DNA of 64,000 bases from Nitrososphaerota archaeon (lineage in GTDB: Archaea > Thermoproteota > Nitrososphaeria > Nitrososphaerales > Nitrosopumilaceae): the NCBI GenBank assembly GCA_013287585.1, contig JABDDN010000001.1, positions 117,893-181,892 on the forward strand. Direction: 5' to 3'. The notes under the pieces were generated by a model, which did not search any database, was not told where the DNA came from, and saw nothing but the letters and a program-made list of their open reading frames with translations. How positions within the stretch are numbered: the stretch's first letter is position 1; each line of letters starts with the position of its first letter. This document shows positions 35,930 through 42,843 of this stretch, in pieces. Made by a program: the position numbers and the translations under genes.

Positions 35930-36255
35930 TGTATTGTATTATATGCATCAAGGAGAAGATTTTTTACATCATCAAGATTTTGATCAGCTTTTATCTCAAT
36001 TTCTTTTTGCAGTTCCTTTCTATCTCTTCTTATTTTTATTAAGATAGAATCACGCTGAGGCTCCATATCTGCAAAGAATCTAAAAGTCATTGATTTACAA
36101 AACACCACCCTGTGCATCCGTACGTCTTCAACTACATTTTTTCCAAGAGACAAACAATATTCTCTTAATGAGTCAAATACTGGCTTCATTAAAGGAGAAA
36201 TCTGTTTCTTAAAATCATCATAGCTTCTTGCACGTCCTGAAGAAATTAGATCCAC
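35926..36255 (-). CDS. Conserved hypothetical protein, DUF5655-like
   Basis: A 109-aa soluble protein with a GTG start at 36255. The stretch KPVFDSLREYCLSLGKNVVED followed by FCKSMTFRFFADMEP and a Lys/Arg-rich strand resembles DUF5655-type domains, whose function is unknown. No catalytic motif is visible. It lies 25 bp downstream of the SRP RNA 3' end on the same strand. Confidence 0.6.
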   Translation of the reverse strand: MDLISSGRARSYDDFKKQISPLMKPVFDSLREYCLSLGKNVVEDVRMHRVVFCKSMTFRFFADMEPQRDSILIKIRRDRKELQKEIEIKADQNLDDVKNLLLDAYNTIH

Positions 36256-36280
36256 GTTTACCGCATTGATTAGGGAATAT

Positions 36281-36605
36281 TTAGTAGTAGCTCTACCAGT
36301 TCCAGTCTAGGCAGATAGTCTCATTTCATGTCAAGCAAGATCCGCCACGTAGACGACGCAGCGTGGATACTCCGCCTTAGGATTGCTCCCTCCCGGACCT
36401 CATCCCTTTCAGCAGTTCGGTCTTGGAGACTATCCCTTCGGACAGCTCCAGTCCTGTATCCACCCGCTTCGGCGTGATTTCATTTCCGCAAGTCAAGCGA
36501 GTACTATCCATCTAGAGATTTACCCAGCAGTTATCTGATCTCTGCGTATAGCCGGTTTCAGATTTGGGGCACGGCTAGCGCCCCGATCTTCCCTACTACC
36601 ACTTA
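36281..36605 (-). ncRNA. Signal recognition particle (7S) RNA
   Basis: A GC-richer island of about 325 nt in an otherwise gene-free gap, read on the minus strand. The ends pair as helix 1 (GGTAGTAG near 36598 with CTACTACT near 36285). The 5' domain has GAAACCGGCTATACGC, as in archaeal 7S RNA helices 3-4. GTGGATAC and GTATCCAC pair in helix 5. Helix 8 reads AGGTCCGGGAGGGAGCAATC, with a GNRA tetraloop and the conserved internal loops that bind SRP54 M domain. A TATA box lies about 25 bp upstream. RNase P RNA was considered, but its conserved regions are absent. Ends are approximate. Confidence 0.85.
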
Positions 36606-36620
36606 TTCTTACAATCAAAT

Positions 36621-36627
36621 CTTATAT
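36621..36627 (-). promoter_or_regulatory. TATA box of SRP RNA
   Basis: ATATAAG on the minus strand lies about 25 bp upstream of the predicted 5' end of the SRP RNA, between it and the tRNA thiolase gene. Confidence 0.55.
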
Positions 36628-36638
36628 TTGCATTAGGA

Positions 36639-37547
36639 TTAGTCACGCTTTAGATTTACAAGTATACTACAGACTGAACATATATCTCCAGTACACTCAC
36701 TCCCACAATTGGAACAAATTTTTCTTTGTTTGTAGTTAGAGTCTTTAACCACTGAAGAAATCCTCATTATTGATTTGTACATGTTATTTTTAATTCCACT
36801 GTGTTTATTTTCCAAAGAATTCAAAAACTCCCGTATCTCTGTTCTTATTCCCTCATTCATATGAGGACATTGTTCTGATTGGAAAGGAATCTCATTTACA
36901 AACGCGTAAAACACAATCTCATTTTCGTATATATCACAAAATGGTTTTATCTTTCTAGTTTTGTTGGATGATGTATCAGGATCCATCCAGCCTATCTTGT
37001 TTGTATCTCCAGATATTATATTAATGACAAAAGTCTGAAGAACATCATCTAGATTATGACCTGTTGCAATTACATCTACACCTAAATCTTTTGCACCAAA
37101 ATCAATTGCCCGTCTTCTTAGGGTTCCACATATAGAACACGAAGATATTTTTTCATTTTCTCTAAGTTCTAAAGATTCCTCTAAAGTTATATCAAAAAGA
37201 TCTTTATATGAAAATACTTTGTATTCTACTCCAATATTGTTGCAAAAATTTTTTACAATTTCCAGCGCTTCGTCTCTATAACCAGGTATTCCTTCATCTA
37301 CTGTTATTGCTTTGATCTCAAAATTATGCGATTCGGACATTTTTTTAAGCACGTGTAAAAGAGAAAGCGAGTCTTTTCCTCCTGATACTGCTACGCCAAT
37401 AACATCACCATTTTTTATCATGTTATATTTTGATATTGCTCTTGTTGTTTTTTGTAATATGGAATTTGAAAAGCAATTGGCACAAAGGTTTTCTCCAGAA
37501 TATTTTCTGGAATATGCAGCTACATTGTCACATCTGTCACATTTCAT
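36639..37547 (-). CDS. tRNA 2-thiolation enzyme, TtuA/Ncs6 family
   Basis: A 302-aa PP-loop ATPase. A zinc ribbon at the start (MKCDRCDNVA, ENLCANCF), the pyrophosphatase loop VSGGKDS (about 55), CSICGTLRRRAID and HNLDDVLQTF, plus a second zinc ribbon at the end (ICSNCG, ICSVC) match the TtuA/Ncs6/TIGR00269 family. These enzymes adenylate U34 or U54 of tRNA and insert sulfur. The particular position cannot be decided from sequence. The start is ATG at 37547. Confidence 0.9.
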   Translation of the reverse strand: MKCDRCDNVAAYSRKYSGENLCANCFSNSILQKTTRAISKYNMIKNGDVIGVAVSGGKDSLSLLHVLKKMSESHNFEIKAITVDEGIPGYRDEALEIVKNFCNNIGVEYKVFSYKDLFDITLEESLELRENEKISSCSICGTLRRRAIDFGAKDLGVDVIATGHNLDDVLQTFVINIISGDTNKIGWMDPDTSSNKTRKIKPFCDIYENEIVFYAFVNEIPFQSEQCPHMNEGIRTEIREFLNSLENKHSGIKNNMYKSIMRISSVVKDSNYKQRKICSNCGSECTGDICSVCSILVNLKRD

Positions 37548-37610
37548 ATTGGATTTTTTTCATACCTAAATTTAATCATATATGATTTTCAGAAAATCTG
37601 TAATTCTATT

Positions 37611-38813
37611 TTATATTGTAATAAAACCGGATTTGACTACTGATAATGCTATGTTAAGTCCAAACAAAGCCAAAGTTAGTGCATAAACTGACAACATGGT
37701 AATCTTTACTGCTTTGTCTGAGATTTTTTTCTCAATTATGCTTTGGATGAATTTTCCGCCATCAAGTATAGGAAGAGGAAGCATGTTGAATATGCCGATA
37801 AAAAATGAGAGCATCCAAAGCCAAAGAAGAAACATGAATACTTCTGGGCTCCAATGGATGTAATATGGTACAACTGGTTGATATGCTGGAAACGCAGCTC
37901 TTAAAATTCCAAGCATTCCCTTTTGTGGATCAACTGTTGAAGGTGTAGGAATAACAGAAATTTGTGAAACTTGTCCTTCTCTGAGTATTGATACTGACGC
38001 AGTTTCTCCCGGTTTCAAATTTACTTTTTGAAAATCTTGTGGATTAACAATAGGTATTCCATTAATTGCAGTAATGATGTCATCTTTGAGCAGTCCCGCT
38101 TTTGATGCACCTGATCCTTCAGTTACTGAAATTATTGGTACACCTAAAGGTTCGTGGTAAAATGCACTACGAATTGGATCTGGCATTAATAATGCAAATG
38201 AGGGATTGAAAATTAGCAGTCCAGCTATGATGAATGAAAAAAGAACATTTGATGTTGCTCCGGCACCTATTACTCTAAGCTTTGAAATCTTACGTGACTT
38301 GGCAAACTCTTCCTCATCTGGTTCTACAAATCCTGCAAATAATGCAATAAATACAGCAAAACCGCCAGTTTTAATTTTTATTTTTTCTAAAGTTGCTACA
38401 ATACCATGTGCACCTTCATGAATAACAAGAACAATTGGAACAGCCAGCAAAAAATATGCAATGTTTGGTCCTGATTGGATCGTGACACCTGGTATTAGGA
38501 CTGTCATAGCAGCAAATGACTCTGGCTTTACAAAGAAATTGGAAAGATTGGATATAAGATACCAAAAAGCAAATCCCATCATTATGAAACCGGCAATTAC
38601 ACTTGTATTAGAAAATAGCCTTGTTAATTTTTGAGTTCGACCTAAAATCCTAGTTAGAACAACTTGTACCTTTTGATTTTTGTATACTATACTATAGGGT
38701 TTTATCTCAAAACCATGTTTATCAAGCTTGGAAACTTTTGCAATCGTGAATACTATTACCCATATAATCAAAACGTAAATGATAGAGTTCTGCGTCAAAA
38801 AATTATATGCCAA
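37611..38813 (-). CDS. Site-2 protease family zinc metalloprotease with PDZ domain
   Basis: A 400-aa membrane protease of family M50. The zinc site is HEGAH (H132, E133, H136) within a membrane segment, with the second site NMLPLPILDGGKF (about 345-357). A PDZ domain (about 230-300, GLLKDDIITAINGIPI) lies between. It should cut membrane-bound substrates within the bilayer. The start lies 5 bp from that of the divergent cutA frame. Confidence 0.92.
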   Translation of the reverse strand: MAYNFLTQNSIIYVLIIWVIVFTIAKVSKLDKHGFEIKPYSIVYKNQKVQVVLTRILGRTQKLTRLFSNTSVIAGFIMMGFAFWYLISNLSNFFVKPESFAAMTVLIPGVTIQSGPNIAYFLLAVPIVLVIHEGAHGIVATLEKIKIKTGGFAVFIALFAGFVEPDEEEFAKSRKISKLRVIGAGATSNVLFSFIIAGLLIFNPSFALLMPDPIRSAFYHEPLGVPIISVTEGSGASKAGLLKDDIITAINGIPIVNPQDFQKVNLKPGETASVSILREGQVSQISVIPTPSTVDPQKGMLGILRAAFPAYQPVVPYYIHWSPEVFMFLLWLWMLSFFIGIFNMLPLPILDGGKFIQSIIEKKISDKAVKITMLSVYALTLALFGLNIALSVVKSGFITI

Positions 38814-38857
38814 GTTAATTGATACTCTTTTTAGTCAGGGCAAATTTATCGGTTGCT

Positions 38858-39187
38858 ATGGGAGCAATGATAATAATCTCAACATATCCTAACAAGAAAT
38901 CTGTTCTAAAAACTGCAAATGTAGTGGTACAAAAACAGCTTGCTGCATGTGTAAACTTTACTAAAATAAATTCAGTTTACATATGGAAAGGCAAGATGGA
39001 AAAAACAGAGGAATTTCTGGCATTTTTTAAAACAACAACTAAAGCAAGTTCATCATTAAAAAGTGAGATCAAAAAATTACATTCATATAAAGTACCGGAA
39101 ATTGCAGAGATAAAAATAAATTCCATAAACAAGTCTTATTTTGATTGGCTAGTGCAATCAACTAGGTGGAACAAATCTCAAAAGTGA
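38858..39187 (+). CDS. cutA: CutA1-like divalent ion tolerance protein
   Basis: About 109 aa of the CutA1 trimer fold: IIISTYPNKKSVLKTANVVVQKQLAACVNFT and SVYIWKGKMEKTEEFLAFFKT are the family blocks, then a PEI segment and the conserved YFDWL near the C-terminus. CutA1 is structurally akin to PII; its role in metal tolerance is not settled. The ATG at 38858 gives the usual length. It overlaps the convergent pelota gene by 30 bp. Confidence 0.92.
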   Translation: MGAMIIISTYPNKKSVLKTANVVVQKQLAACVNFTKINSVYIWKGKMEKTEEFLAFFKTTTKASSSLKSEIKKLHSYKVPEIAEIKINSINKSYFDWLVQSTRWNKSQK

Positions 39188-40210
39188 AATAATTCCGCCC
39201 AATGATGAAACTCTTAATCCCACATCCGTTGTAGAATCAACTGCAAATACATTGACTCCTTTGCTTTCTGCTTGATTGAGAAATTCTATTATCTTATCTT
39301 CATCCTGTTTTTCAAAAACTTTATCTGAAAAAACAAGTGATTCTACAGCTCCTGCATCATTTGCCTTTGTGGTTTCATCAAAACCCATGGTAAATTTATT
39401 GCTCTTCTTGTTGACTCTAAGCATTACTTCATCAATGATTGTAGAGACTTTGGCAATCTTGCTTTGTGCCATTACTTGTTTCATGGCCTCTGATTTTATG
39501 AAAGTGTAAATTCCATCCTCACCACCAGAATCTATGCCTTCAATAACTTGAATTTTATGTTTTTTGCCAATAGGCATATCTGCAAGAAAATTTCTAAATC
39601 TATTTTTTGTCTCTCCTGGTCCAAATATTATTATGAGATCACCCTCTCGTATGGAAGTAGATATTGCACTTTGAACATCCTCAAAAAAAGTCTCAATGTT
39701 AAATTTTGATTTGTATCTTTTTCCACTTGCTCCAGAATACATGTTTGGCATTAGCCTAAGATGCGTACCACTCAGTCTTCCTATTCCACTATCACCTGTG
39801 TCTATAGCTACAAGTAAGAAACTATGATTTTCTTTTTTTTCATAGATTAGTTTTCTTTCAATATCTGCCCAATTCTTTTTTGCTAAGGTAAATGGTTCTC
39901 CAATCTTAAGTGCCAGAGAATGATGTGATCCCTTTTTAACTGATTCACTGTCTGATTCTATTATTGTTCCATGAGCTTTTAGTCTATCTACCACATCATC
40001 AATAGAAATTTTTTCAACTTCTAATGCAACTCTTATTTTAACTCGTTCGCCTCTATCGGGTCTTGAAAATTCCTTTTCTTGCTTTATTGCACGTGTAGTG
40101 TCTCCAGTAAGTCTATCTCCTTTTTTTATTATTCTTCGTAATGTAAATAGATCGTCTGATTCTTCTGGAATTAACGCTACTGAATTTTCATCAATTGATT
40201 TTGCGATCAT
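39158..40210 (-). CDS. pelA: mRNA surveillance protein pelota
   Basis: A 350-aa protein with the three-domain pelota/Dom34 layout related to eRF1. The N-terminal Sm-like domain (about 1-125) includes KEFSRPDRGERVKIRVALEV. The central domain has VAIDTGDSGIG where eRF1 has GGQ. The C-terminal domain contains EGIDSGGEDGIYTF earlier and the end motif FAVDSTTDVGLRV-SSLGGI. It rescues stalled ribosomes with aABCE1 and aEF1A. The start is ATG at 40210. Confidence 0.96.
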   Translation of the reverse strand: MIAKSIDENSVALIPEESDDLFTLRRIIKKGDRLTGDTTRAIKQEKEFSRPDRGERVKIRVALEVEKISIDDVVDRLKAHGTIIESDSESVKKGSHHSLALKIGEPFTLAKKNWADIERKLIYEKKENHSFLLVAIDTGDSGIGRLSGTHLRLMPNMYSGASGKRYKSKFNIETFFEDVQSAISTSIREGDLIIIFGPGETKNRFRNFLADMPIGKKHKIQVIEGIDSGGEDGIYTFIKSEAMKQVMAQSKIAKVSTIIDEVMLRVNKKSNKFTMGFDETTKANDAGAVESLVFSDKVFEKQDEDKIIEFLNQAESKGVNVFAVDSTTDVGLRVSSLGGIISLLRFVPPS

Positions 40211-40250
40211 TTTGTAACTTTAACATTAAAAAACAAAAATAAAAAGAGGT

Positions 40251-40727
40251 TTAGTTAGTTAATTCGCTTGTTTTGGCTTGCTGTTTTTCTCCAGCTTTTT
40301 TTCTTAGATAATTTTGGACCCATTCTTGCGTAATAACGCCTGCTTCTGTCAAGTTTACAAGTGTATTGGTAGATGCATCACCAATTACTTTTCCACTATT
40401 TCGCCTAATCTGACGCCACTTTAAGTTGGTGTTTCCACTTTTTGATGAATATATTATTCCTAAAACGTCCTTTGCATTGACAAAAGTCATGTCACGAATT
40501 TTCTTGAGAGTTACCTTGTCTGCAGCTTCGACATAAATAAGCCCAGGACTTTCTTCACGTTCTGGAAATACCTCGTAATCCTCAAAGTAGCTTTCAGGAA
40601 CGAAAGAATTGCATGTGCTAAGGATCACAAACTTCCTGAAACTTTCAAGGGAGCACGCAGCATCTATTGCGACCATATAATCTAAATTCTGACCTCTGCC
40701 TTTTATCAAGCTTCTTGAAAGACTCAA
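40251..40727 (-). CDS. Conserved hypothetical protein
   Basis: A 158-aa soluble protein that I cannot place in a family. The first half is acidic/aromatic (FVPESYFEDYEVFPEREESPG), with a hydrophobic core and alternating strands. The second half has LKWRQIRRNSGKVIGDAST, and the tail is Lys/Gln-rich. It begins at 40727 and lies 40 bp upstream of pelota on the same strand, so it may be co-transcribed with pelota. A link to translation or RNA quality control is only a guess from context. Confidence 0.6.
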   Translation of the reverse strand: MSLSRSLIKGRGQNLDYMVAIDAACSLESFRKFVILSTCNSFVPESYFEDYEVFPEREESPGLIYVEAADKVTLKKIRDMTFVNAKDVLGIIYSSKSGNTNLKWRQIRRNSGKVIGDASTNTLVNLTEAGVITQEWVQNYLRKKAGEKQQAKTSELTN

Positions 40728-40752
40728 TTAGGAACAATGAAAATTAGTTGCT

Positions 40753-40813
40753 GCAGGCGTTGATGACCAAATCCCTTTGATTTGATGAGAAGGATCTTGA
40801 GTTCTGAGCCTGC
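40753..40813 (+). ncRNA. Box C/D sRNA candidate
   Basis: A 61-nt element in the 124-bp gap between two divergent genes. A perfect 6-bp terminal stem GCAGGC/GCCTGC encloses TTGATGA (C box, one change from RUGAUGA) directly inside and CTGA (D box) just before the 3' arm. An internal TTGATGA (C') follows a TTGA (D'-like). The spacers are about 10-14 and 15 nt. Size and order fit archaeal 2'-O-methylation guide RNAs. The targets were not determined. Confidence 0.7.
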
Positions 40814-40817
40814 ACTA

Positions 40818-40827
40818 AATATTTATC
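40818..40827 (+). promoter_or_regulatory. TATA box of the YjbQ-family gene
   Basis: AAATATTTAT is centred near 28 bp upstream of the ATG at 40852, placed for a leaderless or near-leaderless mRNA. Confidence 0.5.
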
Positions 40828-40851
40828 ATAAATATACAATCATGATTGATA

Positions 40852-41271
40852 ATGAATTCGGTTACAGAATATCTTACATTCAACGTACCTTCAAGAAGAG
40901 GATTTGTGAACATAACATCACAGGTTGAAAAGATTGTTCAAAAAAGTGGAATCAAGGATGGTCTTTGCTTGGTAAATGCAATGCACATAACATCTAGCGT
41001 GTTTATCAATGATGATGAAACTGGATTACATCACGATTGTGAAAAATGGCTTGAGCAACTAGCTCCGCATGAACCAATAGATCAATATCAACACAACAGA
41101 ACAGGTGAGGACAATGCTGATGCGCATTTAAAACGACAGATCATGGGAAGAGAAGTTGTTGTAGCAATAACAAAAGGAAAACTTGACTTTGGACCATGGG
41201 AACAAATTTTCTATGGAGAGTTTGACGGAAGAAGATCAAAAAGGGTGCTTGTTAAATTAATTGGAGAATGA
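40852..41271 (+). CDS. YjbQ/UPF0047 family protein (secondary thiamine-phosphate synthase type)
   Basis: A 139-aa protein of the UPF0047/YjbQ family. [15 protein letters not shown] contains the conserved His-Thr-Ser and Asn-Asp, with [12 protein letters not shown] and [13 protein letters not shown] completing the pattern. Family members show weak thiamine-phosphate synthase activity, but the physiological role is unclear. The ATG at 40852 is preferred to the TTG six bases upstream. Confidence 0.88.
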   Translation: MNSVTEYLTFNVPSRRGFVNITSQVEKIVQKSGIKDGLCLVNAMHITSSVFINDDETGLHHDCEKWLEQLAPHEPIDQYQHNRTGEDNADAHLKRQIMGREVVVAITKGKLDFGPWEQIFYGEFDGRRSKRVLVKLIGE

Positions 41272-41427
41272 TTATGAAAGAGAACCACGCTTTTGACTAT
41301 CTTCTAGGTTTGATTTTAGCTTGAAACTCTCTTCATGATTTTGAGGACCGTGATCGCACTTTACACATCCAACCTTAAAGCCATTAGCATCTTTGACATA
41401 AGTTTCGCATCCACAGAAACAGGTCAT
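41272..41427 (-). CDS. 51-aa cysteine-rich small protein
   Basis: A 51-aa protein with Cys at positions 3, 5 and 7 (MTCFCGCETYV) and a later CVKCDHGPQNH, enough ligands for one metal site. The tail is charged. The ATG at 41427 is chosen because a longer in-frame extension (to 41502) would overlap the regulator gene. The stop touches the end of the convergent YjbQ gene. It lies downstream of the DtxR regulator on the same strand. The function is unknown; metal binding is inferred from the Cys/His pattern. Confidence 0.65.
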   Translation of the reverse strand: MTCFCGCETYVKDANGFKVGCVKCDHGPQNHEESFKLKSNLEDSQKRGSLS

Positions 41428-41467
41428 GATATTACGAATCAATACTGTGATATAACTTATTTCAAAA

Positions 41468-41908
41468 TTAATTTTTACAACACTTACCGCGTGGAATATC
41501 ATGTGTGTGTGGACATTGTCTTGGATGTTTTAACATAGTACAAAGAGCATCTGTGAATTGTTCATTCATGTGATGTTCAATTCCGCAAACCATCTCTTCG
41601 TCAATATCGACCTTAAGTGCACTGTCCATCAATACTTCAAGCAATCTACTATTTCGCATCATGTTAGTACCTACCTGTTCACCACTTTTGGTAAGAGATA
41701 CTCCAGTTTTGTTATAATTTACAAGCTTTGACTCATTTAGTTTTTTTAACATTTGTACAACACTTGGCTGCCTAACGTTTAACATCTTGGAAATGGTGCT
41801 TATTTTTACAGGATCTCCACTTTCTTTGATATGCCATATAGCTTTTAGGTACATTTCTACATGTTCTGCTTCTGCAGTGCCAACAAATAGTACTTCATCT
41901 TTTTTCAT
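41468..41908 (-). CDS. DtxR/MntR family metal-dependent transcription regulator
   Basis: A 146-aa regulator: a winged helix-turn-helix (about 10-70, with AEHVEMYLKAIW, VRQPSVVQMLKKL) then a metal-binding and dimerisation domain with GIEHHMNEQF and CPHTHDIPRGKCCKN. The SH3-like third domain is missing, as in MntR. It should sense Fe or Mn and repress metal uptake genes. It follows the TrmB-like gene by 19 bp and precedes the Cys-rich small protein, so the three may form an operon. Confidence 0.92.
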   Translation of the reverse strand: MKKDEVLFVGTAEAEHVEMYLKAIWHIKESGDPVKISTISKMLNVRQPSVVQMLKKLNESKLVNYNKTGVSLTKSGEQVGTNMMRNSRLLEVLMDSALKVDIDEEMVCGIEHHMNEQFTDALCTMLKHPRQCPHTHDIPRGKCCKN

Positions 41909-41927
41909 ATTATATTATCACAAATAC

Positions 41928-42692
41928 TTACTTTACGTCTTTTGATTCTTTTAATAAATATTCAAAATATTCGCGTGCAAAACCAGCTAAACCTGAATGA
42001 TCAGCCCAGATTGCAACTGCTTCTGCAGAGGCGCCAAGATCTTCTCCAAGTAATATTACTACATATCTCTTGTCCGATATTATTCCGCCTCCAAAAAGTC
42101 CTTTTTTCACCTTTACCTTGGCTACTCTTGACAAAGATTTGAGAGTTTCAGAATCAACATCTTCGGAAACTAGTATTGTTATTTCAACTCCTTTGTCGTG
42201 CAATGATCTGAGTTTTGGTAATGCCTCCTTTGCCAGGTTTTCTGCAACCTTTGGTATGGCAATCAGTACTTCGTTTCTACACGAGTCTACCATCTCTAAA
42301 ATTTTAGAAGCAATGTTTACTACTCCGGAAAGAACCCAAATGTCAGGCCTTTCACTTGTACCGCTTTGTTCGTAAAGCGGTGTAAGTTCTTTTAAAATAA
42401 TAGATTCATTGTTTTTAAAATCAGATTCGAAATTTTGTCGTGAAGTCTCTATAGCAGTTGTGGGTGGCTTTGCAAAATACTGTGTAGGTCTAGAATCGTC
42501 AGAACCAATCCATCCTTTTTCTTCCAATGTGCCCAACACCTCGTATATCTTCGAATATGGAACGCTTGATTTCTGACTTAGATCAGAGGCATTTATCTGA
42601 CCTGTTTTCAATAAGGCAGAGTATACCTTTATCTCATAACTTGTAAGACCTATTTTTTCAAGTGCTTTACGTGTCTTATCTGAAAGACTCAT
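41928..42692 (-). CDS. TrmB family transcriptional regulator
   Basis: A 254-aa protein. The N-terminal TrmB winged helix (about 8-75) has LGLTSYEIKVYSALLKTG-type sequence and SSVPYSKIYEVLGTLEEKGWI. A helical linker leads to a C-terminal domain resembling the PLD-like TrmB effector region (about 110-250, VLIAIPKVAENL, GGGIISDKRYVVILLGED). TrmB proteins bind sugars or other ligands, but the ligand here is unknown. It is divergent from the radical SAM gene at 42844, so it may control that gene. Confidence 0.9.
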   Translation of the reverse strand: MSLSDKTRKALEKIGLTSYEIKVYSALLKTGQINASDLSQKSSVPYSKIYEVLGTLEEKGWIGSDDSRPTQYFAKPPTTAIETSRQNFESDFKNNESIILKELTPLYEQSGTSERPDIWVLSGVVNIASKILEMVDSCRNEVLIAIPKVAENLAKEALPKLRSLHDKGVEITILVSEDVDSETLKSLSRVAKVKVKKGLFGGGIISDKRYVVILLGEDLGASAEAVAIWADHSGLAGFAREYFEYLLKESKDVK

Positions 42693-42808
42693 CTCTAAGG
42701 ATCATTAGGGACATTTTGTTATATATGTCAACTATGGCTGATTGTGCCTAGTTCTCACGCAAGACATGTCTGTCTACCAATTCATGTGGTGTATAGTAGG
42801 AAATTGAT

Positions 42809-42817
42809 TAAATACTC
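42809..42817 (+). promoter_or_regulatory. TATA box of the Tes-like gene
   Basis: TTAAATACT is centred about 31 bp before the ATG at 42844, giving a predicted leader of about 5 nt. It lies in the 151-bp gap shared with the divergent TrmB regulator. Confidence 0.5.
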
Positions 42818-42843
42818 ATTTTTTAAAATATGCGTAGTTAAGC

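Noticed and set aside
36281..36605. RNase P RNA as the identity of the GC-rich non-coding island
   Set aside because: Conserved RNase P regions are not seen, while the helix 8 SRP54-binding sequence and the terminal pairing of SRP RNA are.
41428..41502. An N-terminal extension of the Cys-rich peptide
   Set aside because: It would overlap the DtxR gene end and add a non-matching segment; the ATG at 41427 gives a compact metal-binding protein.
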